64,000 bases of DNA from assembly GCA_000149265.1 (NCBI GenBank), contig CH002499.1, positions 3,716-67,715 on the forward strand. The letters are read 5' to 3'. The stretch comes from Ciona savignyi (taxonomy: Eukaryota > Chordata > Ascidiacea > Phlebobranchia > Cionidae). Under the pieces are notes generated by a model. That model did not search any database. It saw only the letters and a program-made list of their open reading frames with translations, and was not told where the DNA came from. This document shows, piece by piece, positions 11,795 through 26,000 of the stretch (within the stretch, counting starts at the first letter, position 1; each line of letters starts with the position of its first letter). The position numbers and the translations under genes were made by a program.

Positions 11795-12364
11795 AATAAA
11801 TTAATTTAAAAGAAACTGAACGTGTTGTTTTTGCTGTATTTACAAATCGGTAGACAAGAAAAGAACACGATTTCTTTAGAAAATGTACAGCACAACCGCG
11901 AGCTCCCGTGTCGAACAGATAAAGTGACTTTGTGGAAAAATGAGTTAGTTGTTCAGTTCAACGAGGGAGGTATAATCTAAACAACGTGAGGCATTCTAAG
12001 ACATTCACTGGAACTTAAGAGAGATATATGGCACACTAAAATAGAACCGTATTTGTAATGAGTCTTTCGACCGGACCTTAAAGTTTCGCACCTGATAGAA
12101 CTGTTAAAATAAGCCGCACGTTTTTTAAATAAAAAAATAATAAAAAAAATAAAAGAAACGTTGACGGTGAGGCAGCCAACCTGGGTTGACGACGCGCCTT
12201 GCGAGATCACTTGATTATTTTATATAGGAAAGAAGGTATCAAAGTTACCATACGCCGTACGACAGTGTTGGTTGTTGACAAGCATGGGCGAAAATCCACA
12301 GAAGAGCAAAGAGTGAAACTTGCAAAGAACCGGGGCCGACCGGCGAAAGGAAAATGAAAAACAA

Positions 12365-15300
12365 TCAACATATCGTCGAGTAGTTCCGCGTCGGAAGGGG
12401 AAGGTGAAGCGAGGCGTCCTTGTCCTCATAGTCCGCCGTCGTCTGGTCGGTTTGATGTAAACCGTTTAGACGGCAATACGCGGAGCTCTCCTCCTCGCTA
12501 TGTCTGCTGGACTCATCCCCGTGCACCTCGGCGGCAACCTGCTTCGGTATGAACCGCACTGTCTCACTCGAGCCATCAGGAACGAAGCTGTCTTCTTCGT
12601 TTGAAACTTCTAACGGCCTTGACGTAAAAAAGTGGTTTACATTCTTAACACACATCTGTAGCACAATTTAGAAAACGGTTAAATCTCGTTACTAGGCCAT
12701 CTTGCACCGATACCCCATTTTACGGTACACTGCTGTATATTGTAGCTTTTTACAAACCACGGTTGCTATGTCAGTTTACCTCGGTCCCTACGGATGGCTT
12801 AGTAACGAGATTTAACGGTATTCGTTGCAAAGCAATGAACGGACATGCTAGTAATCCACTGATATAGAATAAGTGGTTAATATTAAAAAAAGCAAAATAC
12901 TAAAACACTAAATGTCTCTGGCAAGACTGTTTGTAACTGTATTTATAATGGAAAGATACTGTTTTAACGTCGTATTCTTTTCACATACCTGTGGATAAAG
13001 TGCCTTCTTTAATTAAACTGCAAACGCTAGTTTTCTAATTTGGGAATGTTATTGTAATAGCTAAAAATCTTTTCGAGCTAAAAATCAATTAACCTGTAAC
13101 TCCGCCTTACCTTTTTAACTTGGCCAGCTGAAGAATAACAAGGCTTTGCTGAAGGGCAAACTCATACCGACTCACCGGTGTAAACCTTAAAATTCACTTT
13201 TGCTGTTAACGGCCTTTACCGACCGTCTATTCCAATTCGCAATTTTTTAAATTTGTGTACGGCTCATGTCTACATTACTGATCACTGAACAAAAATAGAC
13301 TCAAATTCTTTCTGCAGAAGCATCTTAAAAAGTAAATCATTTTACTGCTATGACCTTTATACTGTACTGTATGTCTAATCTATCCGCTGCAACTATATTA
13401 AGATCTAGTTTGAACTTGATAATTCATTTGTTGTTCGGTTATTCACACGACTTAATACGGCTGTTAAAACTTTCCACTAAAAACTTAACCTTCGAAAAAC
13501 CTTTCTTTCTATCTTTTCTATGTCTCTAAATTTCTAGAGTTTCAAAACGCGCTGCTTACTATTAAGTATTGTAAACTAACTAATTACTGTATAATGTACA
13601 CATACCAAGTAGTCTAGTATTCGGAAATTCATGTATATAAATACTGTGGGCGGATAAATTCGTCATTTTATACCAAAAATCATCAATAATTAGTAGCTAC
13701 ATCTTATGTGGATAACGTATTCGTGTATACATTTATCATTGTAGTGTATAGATTTTATCAGATCATTGGTGGAATGGTAGTGAGATTGAATGGTGCCTTC
13801 TTTGACAACACATTTAGAATATGTAGTCTGCACAATGCGCTTAAAGAAGTTTAACAAATTTTGCAATATGGATATAGTAGTTTTAACTCACAGCAAAAGC
13901 TCCGGTAACCGGACTATTGGCACAAGGTGTCTCTAATCACTACAGAATAGATTGGAGCGCTTGGAATCCTAACCCTAACCCTCCAATTGCCACGCAACCG
14001 ATCCAAGCGCTCCTGTAGAATTAGAGGTACCAGTGGCACAAGGTAATCTAACAATTATTAATGTTATATCATCCCAGCATATTTCTACCCTTGTAATTAA
14101 ATATCTTTATCTCATTCTCTGTATGCTATAATCTCATCTTGTCTACAAAGACACAGTAACACAATACATCTATACCGTACAAAGTTAATCTTTTGTATGT
14201 TTCACACTTACTGTTTAGACTCGTAGAAGAATGAAACTTGCTTGAAATGATCATTGAGATCTTGCGCTAACGATGCGACTATCTCCGTGAATGTCGGCCG
14301 CATGCTGGGGCTGTAGTGCCAACACATCAACATCATATCGTACCTGTTCGACGAAATTACGACGTGATTTTTAAATTTACGAGAATTATTGTGTACCACT
14401 AAGATATCAGTATGATGTATCTGGATTTGTTTTGTTAAATATGCATTGTTGAGTTTTCGGCCATAATTTCTAATTTAACACTGAAATCTTAATGTTGTTG
14501 GTTAAAAAATCTGTGCAACAGAGAAGCTGTGTAACTACAAGCAAGCTTATTAACATAATGTTGCAGCCCAACTTGACACAACTTTGCACAGTTACAAACA
14601 TGAGATGAGAATTCAGGCCTTAAAGGAATAATCGATATTCAAACACCACAAGGTGTATTGCACATCGCACACACCAGTTTAGTTTAGACTGTGTAGAAGG
14701 AATAAGGATATATAACCAGCAGAAGAAGATCGTTAATATTATTTAAGTTGTTAGAAAATTAAGTTAACTTCGTCATTTTAAAAGAGCAACAAAAATTAAG
14801 TTTAATTAAAATCTGTCCTACTATAAATCTTGCTTTAATCTTGCCTACATTAAATTAATTAAAATAGTGCTTACAATTTCTTAGGACAATCTTTGGGTTT
14901 CTCCATATAACCGCCGTCTATAACAAATCGCGTGACTTGATCGTGTTGCTGGCCTTGGTACGGCTGCTCAGCCAGCGTTGCTATCTCCCACAACACCACA
15001 CCGTACGACCACACGTCGCTGCGCGAGTCGAACACTCCGTCTTTTAGCGACTCGGGCGCCATCCATCGAACGGGAAGAATACCTGGGAAAATGTGGGAAA
15101 TTTGAGAAATGTAAGAAATAGGAATTGTGTTTGTAGGGACTTTTGACTAACTTAGTCTGAGCATAGCATTATTATGAGTTCGACTTACTTCATTTTAATA
15201 CAGCATCCAAACTAAGATTTAAAATCTTTTTTTTCTAATAATATCAAAGAGTTTATTCGTTACATGCCTTGTCCAGAGACAAAAAAAGCAGTTTACTGGT

Positions 15301-17022
15301 CAGGGTGGTGATCGAACCAGAAATTATCTGTTTTACGGTCAATAAACTTAAACACTTAGCGACATTACTGAAACATTAGTTACAATATAAATTGAGAAAG
15401 AAAATAACTAGAAATGATTTAAATCAGTTACTATTCTGGGCATTGAGCTTAATTTTGGCTCAGTTTGTTTCTTAATCACTAACAGCAGCAAAACAAGCAA
15501 ATCCACACCTCTGCTGTCAATGCGGTAATAATCGGTCTCGTACACATCACGCGTCAAACCGAAGTCACCAATCTTCACAGTGAGGTCATCATGCACCAGG
15601 CAGTTCCTCGCTGCAAGATCCCGGTGAACGTACTTCGTTTCCGATAGATAGCTCATACCGTCCGCGATCTCTCCACACATCTGGAGCTTTTGCTGGAGGG
15701 TGAGGGGCTCTTCCTTGTGGTCCTGATAAAAATACGGGGTAAGAGGTATGCTTAAAGGGTAGAGAGGGGTAATGCGAATTGCGAATTAGTTCGAACAGCG
15801 CAAAGTAAGAAAATGGGAAAATTGATTTTTCTGTGCAATTTTAGGATAAAGTAAGAAATAAAAACAAACTTAAATATGCTGGAAAAACTGATCATGCTTC
15901 TATTTATTACTAAGGAATAAGTTCACAGAAATCAAATAACGCCTGCCTTTTTGATCCCAGTGCGATCGTGGACTCTCCACAAAAAACTGTTAAACACGGA
16001 GTGTAAACAAAATGCAAAAAGCCAAAATTCTACGGCAAAAATGGACTTTCACACGAAATTGGGTTACATAGCAAATTAGTAAATAAAGTTACTTTGAAAA
16101 GTAAACATAAACGGTCACCGAATACTACTTTCCGCATGAAATAACCCAGTTACCTCTGCGTCAGGCCTGCTTGATCGGAGATAAGTTTTCAAGTCTCCTT
16201 TTGACATAAACTCCATGACAACCATCGGGCGCTTGGTTATGGATACAACCCCGAGAAGCCGTACCACGTGGTGGGAGTTGAATGCCTTCATGACGCTTGC
16301 CTCTTTCAGGAACTCCATTCTACATAGTTGGATAGATTGGTTGGAAAGTTTTAGACTTGATAAAATTTAATTTAAAAATAATTTCCTAGGTTTAAATTTT
16401 TATTAAAAAAAACAAATTGTAGTTTTATTGTGATCAAGAAAAATTAAATGTTGGGAATTCTCCCTGTTTACTGAATAAACATAAGGAGATTATTGCGATA
16501 TGTGACCCACGACAAAGGGAGACTTTAAATTTTTTCTTGAATGTTTTATGTAAGTTAAATTTCAAATGACAGATGCGCATTATTTAAAAAAACATCTCTA
16601 CCTCTTAGAAACACTCTCGTTTCCATGGAGAGTTTTCACGGCGACTCTGGTTTTCTTTTCCCCCTTTACGACTTGCTTTGCAAACCCTTCGAACACCTAG
16701 CATGTCGAATATAAGTAAATGCATGAAAATTTAATACAAAAATCATTTACACTCCAAAAATGATTTTAAAAAAAAGTTTTTTTAATAGAATATCAAAAAA
16801 CAAAATAAGAAAAAAATAACAAAATAATATATATATATATATATAAAAAAATACAGGAAAATAAAAAAACGAACTTTTCCGAAGTGACCGTGCCCAATTT
16901 CAGTCAGCAACTCCACATTGTCCTCAGCGATCTCGTATTCATCAGGCTCATACACGCCGACACTCGAGTATTCAGGATTCACTGACACGTACGTCTGTGC
17001 TTTATTCGAGTTCTGAATTTGT
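12365..17022 (-). CDS. Insulin receptor exons 22-28: NPEY motif, kinase domain, tail
   Basis: Exons: 16875-17022, 16602-16696, 16154-16319, 15509-15722, 14875-15082, 14212-14343, 12365-12617. The juxtamembrane NPEY (about residues 1062-1065) is the docking site for PTB domains of IRS/Shc. The kinase shows the glycine loop GHGHFGKV, the catalytic lysine in VAVKT (about 1117), HRDLAARN (Asp about 1218), DFG (about 1236), the triple-tyrosine activation loop YETDYY (about 1244-1249), and [12 protein letters not shown]. All catalytic residues are present, so an active kinase is expected. The last exon encodes an acidic, Ser-rich tail of about 84 residues, and its acceptor (TCAAG/G) was chosen because it alone keeps the phase. 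It ends with TGA at 12365. Confidence 0.93.
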
Positions 17023-20000
17023 CTGCATTAAAAAAATCGATCAAAGTCACACAAATTCGTTATCATACATGACTGTAAGTTTAATATAAGATAGGGTTAA
17101 TTTTCTGAAATTCAGTGTATTTAACAAACAGACCGTTTATAGCTGAATGTATAGCTGTGTTTGCAATGTAACAGCAAGCATCACCGGAATAAAGTACATA
17201 AAGATAAAGCATACAACATTAGCACTAAAGGTATTTCTTTAGACATTATTATATGCTAGAACCGGCGTATTAAAAAAACTAAACAAACCTGTTTCTCCAC
17301 AAAAGCACCAAGCCCACGAGGACAATAATAATGAAAATTGGAGCAACAATGAGAACAATCATCAGCGAGCTGTTTCCGGTGGATATATCCTCGATGGAGA
17401 AGTCGATGGAGCGTGACCACTCACCCTCGGATGCCAACGAGTAGGGTAAAACCCGCACCCTGTATTTACCCGGGGACAGGCCATCCGGAATATCGCAGGA
17501 ACCCTTCTCGTTAAACTTTGTCACAGAGCAACATTCATTGCGACCCTGCGGATAATTTGCAGTGCTTTTAACAATTTTAGTTCATTCATCATTTTACTAT
17601 TTAAAACTATGAAAATCTAAAAAAATAGCCCAAAACAACTTCATCAAACCAGGTTAAAGCAGTAGTCTAAAAAATATCTGCGATTTTTACAACAACCCAA
17701 GAATAATGCTCAACTTACAGCAACCTGATCTTGCTTGGTAAATTCCAGAGTGTAAGAAACAATCAGTCCGTTGGGATCAGATGGTGCGATCCACGCAACA
17801 GCCCCTCTTTTAGGCTGGTTGGAAAATATTTGATTGAGGTTTTAAGTTGTATTTTTTAATAGTTTTTTAAAGCAGTGCTTATAAGCTTTGTATTTTAATA
17901 CTTGTAGTTTAAATCACAGTGAATAAATTAAAAATTCAAAACTTAATGCATGTTAAACTGACAGATAGACATTGGTATAGTTTATGTTTAACCCGAAAAG
18001 CCACCTAAAAGTGACTTTTCCAATGACACAACACTCTGCACAATAGCAGCTGGTTTTGATTGCACCACCTTTTCGGTGACAGTGCTACCAATGAGATTTT
18101 TGACAAAATTAATTCCTCAGCTTGACCAACCTGTTTACTGTCAAGTCCTGGGATGTACTTCAGCGAATTGTCGTTAATTTTATCGACGCCGGCCAACTTT
18201 TTCGTCCGCCGCGTCATGACGGCGGTGGAACTGCACGATGCCTGGTTGCAAGCCGACACCTCGATGTAATACTCGCTGAAGTGGTGCAGACTGCAGGAGG
18301 AAAAGTTATTTGTCTATTAAAAAAACAATGCCAATGGTTACATTATAATGCCAAAAAATAGCATACTTCATACAGGTCAATATTGTGCTGAAGTAATAGA
18401 GTCACATAAGGAATTAATATAACTTTTTTACACATGTACTTAGTTGCTGTTAAAAATTGATGGCAATTTTAAACATATAAAAAAGAGAAACTTAATTTTG
18501 GGTTAGCTATATAATACATAAAATGAAATAAAAATTGAATAATTCAGGGTGGGTTAAAATTCATGTGGTTTGAAATTTGAGTGGGTTGAATTTTGAGTGG
18601 GTTGAATTTTGAGTGAGTTAAAACTTTGTGATCTTATACACTTGAACATAAATGTACTAAAGGGGTAAAACAATTACAAGTACATAAATTCAAAATATAT
18701 TTTTTACTACACACCCGGTAATAAGTAAGCTCTCTTCTGTTCTATTTGAGGTGGTGTTCACAGTTTGTTCCAGCATATAAAAAGTTGGGGTGGGAGCTAC
18801 TGCTGGTACAAATGGGGTCACGTTGGCGACAGTCGTTGAAGTTGTCACATTGGTCGTAACATTAGAACTCCTTTTATGTCTGTTTAGATAGGGTGGTTTT
18901 GATAAGAATAGTGGACATGTTTATATATGGGGGATGGGGTTTCCTATTTAATGAAAAAGCAAAAAAATAGTCAGAAAGTGTAAAAAGTGCAAATTTCACT
19001 CTAATTCTATCACCTCTTAAATCAATGATGTGGAATAAAATACTGCTAAATATTACATACTGATTAAACGTGAACATTGAACACTATAACCACACCCGCA
19101 TGCAAGTTTTAACAACTTGAGCACACTGTCAAAACAACAAGTTTACACATATAATCCACAGCATTGGATTTAGCTGTGCTTGTCTAAACTAACCCACCAA
19201 CGGTTGAATTGTCAAAGGCGTTATGTTGCAGTCATGAGTTATTGTTCAATATGTTTAAGACTTTGAGATCCGTATTTTACAAACTTTGTAGATTGTGTAT
19301 ATACAGTAATTCAGTAACAATACAGAAAAAAATGCAACGATTCTTAAAACATTTTATTGAAAACTAAAATTTGTTAAACCTGCTATATTTGATTGATCGC
19401 TTTGAACGCAAATCTTCTTCGTCCAAAAAATCATCGTAGGGTAGGTCGACATCTGTGATCGATCTGCGAAACATGGTGACATGTCATTATTTTTTCAGAA
19501 AAGCAATGGAATTTTTTGATTCAACTTTTTTTTAATTTTATATAGTTTATTTTTGTGCATGCTAGTTAGGATTCCTGAAAGATTCAATCTGATTGGATTA
19601 CCCATTCATGCCACTGACCTGACGACCAGACATGTCCATCACCAGCGTGACGCAGAAACAAAAAAGAAAATAAAAAAGGAGAAAAAACAAAATGTGTTTC
19701 CCCGAAATCGAAGTGATCCCATAATTATCACATGGGTGTTGGGTTCGCTCACCCATAACTGATGAGTCGTGTGATGAGGTAATCTTCAAAATCAACAGAT
19801 TCGGTGACTTTCTCTTTGGAGTCGAGGGATTCTTGCTTGCGACAATCACACGCTGCGTTGCCGCCCTGGGAAATTGAAAATTTGATTTCATTCTAAACTC
19901 GAGTTTTTAAAACTTGATTTCATTTTAATTTAAGATTGGATAGATTTTTTTCGGAACTTCTCAAAAAAATCAACAACAACAAAGTCATATCATTATTTAC

Positions 20001-23000
20001 TAGCTATTATCTGTCTACTGTCAATGTTGTGTTATTTACATTCATGCTTTATCTAATGAGGATACAGTAGAAAAGTTTCCCCAAAAAAAATTGCTGAAAA
20101 AACAGTTCACACTATAATTCCCACAAACAAACACATAATTAGAATATATATACTACAAACATATATGTATATTGCTGGGGTCAACATTTCACTTAAATTA
20201 TATGTAGACTACACACAAACTAAGTACACTAGAACAGCTGCTTTATACATTTTTAATGCACACAGAACATTAATACATAGTTACAAAAGATAGACTACAT
20301 GTTTCTGCGCGCAAAATATGCGTAATCTGCATATTGAAATCATCTTCCGTGTTCGCCAAAAACTAAAAAATTCAAACTGAATGAAAAACTGCTTTCTATC
20401 CATAGGCATGTCACAGCCATCTTCCATTTTTTTACGATTAACGGAAATCACTTGTGGTAATGCGCTAAAAATGAGGTTGAGGCAAGTACCGACTTTAAAA
20501 AAGAATTTCTTCTAAACCTGTGTCCGATATACCAGCGATTCTAGTCGGAAAATGTTGTGGAAGTAAAAGAAGTTTTGCTTACTTGTGAGGGACCCTTAAT
20601 ATATTCAAACAAACATGTGTGTTACCTCATTGCTTGTTGTCTCCTCCGGTTTTGGTTTCGGCTTTTTGGGAGTGGAGTAAAAGTTATAACCACCTGTGAA
20701 GAAAAAAATAGAATGCGTTTAAACATGTTTTACTTGTCAAGGTGAAGATGAATCTTACCATATATGTTATAGTATGCATGTGGGTAGGTTATTATGTTTA
20801 AATACATAAAGCAAGATTTGAAGTTTTTAATAGTTGGGAAAAACTAATAAGCGTTAAAAGCGTACATTAGGAATGTGTTTATACGGGGATTGTCAGTGTC
20901 GCCAATTAGTCAACAGGCGTAATATCGTAAACACAAGTATCATGTTACTGAAACAGTTGCAGTGTGTTTCGATTGGATTGTTGTTTATTAGAGATGCGGG
21001 TGGCTGTTAGATTGCAAGAAGCAGAGATGAAAACTTAAACAACAATGATCATACTAAGAATTTTACATTTTAAACTTAACAGTAATATCAGGTTTTTGCT
21101 TTGACTATTCGACTGATTTTTGTTGAGCAGTGGGCTCATATTATTGAAGCAATGTTCGTAAACAGCCTGGTCACAAACATCCAGCATTCGAATATCACTC
21201 CACATTGTTACTGTGCACAAACTTTATTCTCAACAATCTCAAGATTTTTGTTTAAATCTTAAAAATGTATATATATATCGGTGGTATTTAGTAAAACCGG
21301 ATCAATTTCATAAAATACCTAAATGTTGCAGATCCAACCGATTGCTTGGTATTTCAGTCACTATTTTTATTAAGAAAGTTTCAAATTTGCTCACCGATTG
21401 GACACACTATGTCGATGAGTTTTAAATCGATGGTCTCTCTCTGGCGCACCCACTTGGCCACATATTGATGAACGACGCCGTTGGGATAAAGAGGAGCTTG
21501 CCACGTGATGTTGATCGCTGTCGAATTGATGGCTTTCGCTACGACCGCTTGTGGTGGACTCGGTGCTGGGGTGGAATTAAATGAAATTAAATGGCTTAAC
21601 TGGGTGAGTATCGTATGGGTGATTTAAATACAAGAAGGTCATATTCACCGACAAAAACAAGAAGGCCATATTTACCCACATACACAAAAAGTACATATTC
21701 ACTCAAAAAATAAAGAAAGTCAACTCTAGCGGCCTTTGCATTACATGACTATGTGAATAAATAATTGCCATGGTGACTATAGCGTTTTGCGTATCTACTT
21801 ATTACCGCCAATAGCGATTGAAAAGTGATAAAAAGTACATGAGAGAGGCTACGTGCGTTGCGATTGGTGGGAAGTTACTTTAAATTTCAAAATAGTTTGG
21901 CTCACTCACACTAAGAGGTTTTGAATGTTCCAAAGAGCATACCACTATTGTTCCAATGCACTTTTGACAAACTTGACTGTAGATCCTAACCATATACTCT
22001 AGCGTCACAATACCCTAAAACATCTATCAGGGACAACGACAATGTTTAATTGGCCATGTGGCTCACAGGATGTGCCATCAGAACGATTTTGGTTTCATTT
22101 CTTGCTGCATCAAGCCATCAACCAATCTGCGAGTTTTCCAAGGCACTGCGCTTTACGGTTGTAGACCATTGAACATATTATGGTTTGTGGTGCAGTAATA
22201 ACAACGCTGAATCGATTAATGGTTAGCACTTTGGCAACTCATCTGTGGACATATTGTGACAAATACACACATGTAGTAACTGCTACCGTTTTCCCAACCC
22301 TTCGGTTAAAATGAGTCATTTCTCCTTTACTTTAAATTAATTAGGAAGACATGTTAAATGAAAACTATAAGGTGTAAGCTCCCCTTCAGGGCTTCACGTT
22401 TTATGATTTTGTTTACAGAAATAACACTGTGAACTTTGAAATCTAGGCAACATCTGGAGTTTGTGTTTAGGTAACTGATCAAAAATGAATGAATACACTA
22501 CAGGACAGGGGATACCTGGAAACTAAGCAAGTCTGTGTTCACCGGACTGGATGTTGGAAACTGGGCAGACTTCGGTCCACAAAAAATCAAAAAATTTATG
22601 TAAGCAGGGCCAAAAATCCTTGTGTGATGCACGCCGAGTAATTTACTTTTGCAAATAAAAAACTAATTAAAGTTTACCGTGACCATTTTCTATTAAACTG
22701 ACATATAGGGGATTAAAAAACAAAAACTTGTCATTGTAACCGTTTTTATTATTATAAGGGCGCTTCCGAAAACTGTACTCTATAATTACTCTTGTTACTC
22801 GTGTAAAAGATTTACTCGCATAACTCGCATGAGCTTCCACACGCAATTAAATTCTTACTCGTCTGAAATTATATGGATTTTTGACCCTGGTAAGAAGTTT
22901 AAGTTTTCACTATTACATTAGTTGCACAATATATCAAAAATATTAAAAAAATAACAAATTAATTGAAGACAATATGGTCATTTATACTAACGAGGACGAA

Positions 23001-26000
23001 CGAAAGACAACTTTTTTCGGCGAATGGTGTTAGTATCTGACAATATCTTAATGATGATGGGTTATAACCGTAAACAAAACAAAACTGAAGCGGAAACTAA
23101 AAAAATCAATTCAATAAAAAAATTCTCGATATTAAGTGCAATGATACTTTAAGTATTGATAATCGCGGATTAGGTATCGCGATAATTTATGATCATCAGC
23201 AGCAAACATCGGGAATTCCCTTAATCTAAACCAGTGGTTCTCGATCTTTTTGACCTCGTGGCGCACCCGAGACCAATTAGGAAACGAACGGGCGCACTTC
23301 GCACGGCGAGTCAAAACAATATGCTAAATACTTAAACAATTTAGGAAAAATATGGAAAATTAATAGTTTAATTTAAATAATTTCATTAGCAAATTTTCCA
23401 CATAACGAAATTACTGTTTCTTTAGGAGCTCTTGCTTTTCGAAAGTTTAGTAGTTTATAATATATGAACACTCTGTCGTAAATTTACGAAATGCAAGTTT
23501 GGCGCACCTAGCTAACTTCTGTGGCGCACCAATGAGCCGTGGCGCACCATTTGAGAAGCACTGATCTAAACTAATGTCTTTAACCTATTGACATACAATT
23601 TTTAATGACAATAAAACTACAGTTGATTCTTAAGTAAGGCTTGTAAATAAAATAAACATTATTTCTTATTATTGCAAAAAACTAACAAAACCATGTGTAA
23701 AACTCAACCACACACATTTATCAGTAACATAGCCGAGTAGTATCACGATTATCGATATATCGTTGCAGCTGGAAAAATAGCAAGCCATAAATTGTCCACT
23801 TACTGCTTGGAGATGTGGTGAAGTAGTGAATATCAGATTCTGCGCCTTTCTTTGCATTCGCAGTGTTCGAGGTGATCACATAGAAGGCGTATTTGGTGTA
23901 CGGGGAGAGCTTATCCAGTGCTGTGTGGGTGGTGGTGACCTCATCTGGGTTGTTGGATTCCGTCTGCTTCAAAACATCTTGCACTGACCAACTGGGAGGA
24001 ATGAATCGGTTGCGCTTTACAGAAGAAAAATACGAGCAAATACATAAAATTTAAATAGAATACAATAGATACACAAGGAGGGCAAAAATTTTAAATTGGG
24101 ACGTGTATTTACAAAAAAAATACCCAAGTAAAACATTAAACAAAAATAGAATAAATAGATATACAATAAGTGTAAATATTTAAAAAAATCCTGGTTAATA
24201 GTAGACTATTATTATCTTGGGATAAAATGTAAGAATGTACTGTTTCTGCTGAAAAAATCATAAATAAAACAATGTAAAACAGACGAAATGGAAGAGGCAT
24301 AGATGCTACAGAAATCCAATAAGTGTCACCTTTTGTGCAATGAAAAAGCCTTAAAAATTGCTCCGAAGAAAATAAGTTAGTGCAAAAATTACAATAAATT
24401 TATAGTCAGATTCTAAATTTTGCAAAATTATTTAACATAACATCAGATTTTTGCTTTTTGCAGCACAAATGTACTGTGATAATAAACACAAGCACTGGAC
24501 AGCAAAACCTTTAAACAAAAATAATCAATATTAAAATAAAGCAGGACCTCACATGGAGTAAATAACCTTATTTAAATAATTTTTAATACACTAAAAGAGA
24601 ATGAAAAGAGCTATTTGTTACTAACCCAGCTAACGCAGCTGCTTAGATAATACGTCAAACAATAGAAATAGCAAATCTCACCTGCTTCGTCCACAACCAT
24701 CAACAGCCAAATAGCGCGTCGCATTTTCATATTTTCTATAAAAGAACGCGGTAAATTTACCCTGTCCTGCTGATGCATATGATTAATAGAAATTAATTGT
24801 GACAAACTGACAATAACAAATTACTTAATTATTTTTTTAAATAGCAAAATAATGAACAATTCAAATATAGCATAATAATTTTTAATAAAAAGATAATAAG
24901 AAATGTTCAATTTTTATAAACTCCAAAAAAATTTAATTTTTATAAATTACATGGGTATAAAATATGATTGGCCAAAAGTGTCATAATATTCTACAGCTTG
25001 TAAATTTGATTATTAATATCTGCACCTAAGCAGGGTATTAAATCAAACTCTTTTCACATGTAATGCTTGGCAACGCAAAACGACTGCTTTAAATAATGAA
25101 GGTAGGCTAATATTTTGGGGATGCTTGTTGATTACGTTAAATTACAAACAAAATCCGCTGAAAATAACCATTTTCACAGATTTCCGATTATAAAAAGATT
25201 ATCGAATTTGTTTTTCAGGTTTTCATTTTACGTGTTAACGATTTCATGCGACATTTAGCATCCATAAAACAGCGCTTAGTGGCACTTGCGGAAGCATAAC
25301 AGCATCGCGCATAAGTAACCATCAAAATAGCCTCTTAACCACAAGTGAGTCAATTACATACACACTAAGTAACTGTCTACTTGAGTGGGTTCAACTGATT
25401 TCCATTATCAAGAATAAACAAAGTTCAAAGGTTACGTATGTGTATTAGAATGCAAATGGAATTGTATGTAGATTTGGAGGTTTAGGCAGTCTAGCCGTAC
25501 CAAAGGTTACTTTTTCTAGTTAAACGGCGTAAACAAGTGTAATGTATATTTTATAGTGATCGAACACAAACGGCTAACTTGTATTATGTTCCTAAATGAA
25601 AATTGGCAATATGATAGCCTTCACTAGGCCACAGTTTGTTTATTGTGTTACCATTTAGTAAGTAAAATGTGTGCAATTTTACTCATGAATAGATGTGTTA
25701 TTTCAATACATCTACTTTTTGGTGGGAATTACTAAACCAATGAATGACCATAGAAGTTTTTGAACAGAACATTAGTTTCGAGTAATTTGCAAGCACGCTC
25801 ACGATTTTTTGTAGAAGATTTGATAGCCAATCAGCGTTCTGTAATCCTTGACGTAGATGTTCTTCCATTCAATCTCAACCACGTCTCCGAGGTCGGTGAC
25901 CGACACAATTTCAAGTTTCTCCATTACACCTGGTGAGGTAACGTTTGTAGTTATGTAGGGACAGAAGTAGGGCGTCGGTGAGTTGGCTCTCGGAAGCTTT

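Larger units (their letters stand above)
11185..12364. other. Tail-to-tail spacer between ESRP and the insulin receptor
   Basis: This is the shared 3' region of two convergent genes. It holds the ESRP 3' UTR with a canonical AATAAA at 11552-11557, a family A SINE (11601-11794) and an A-rich stretch near 12110-12160. No further gene is visible. Confidence 0.7.
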
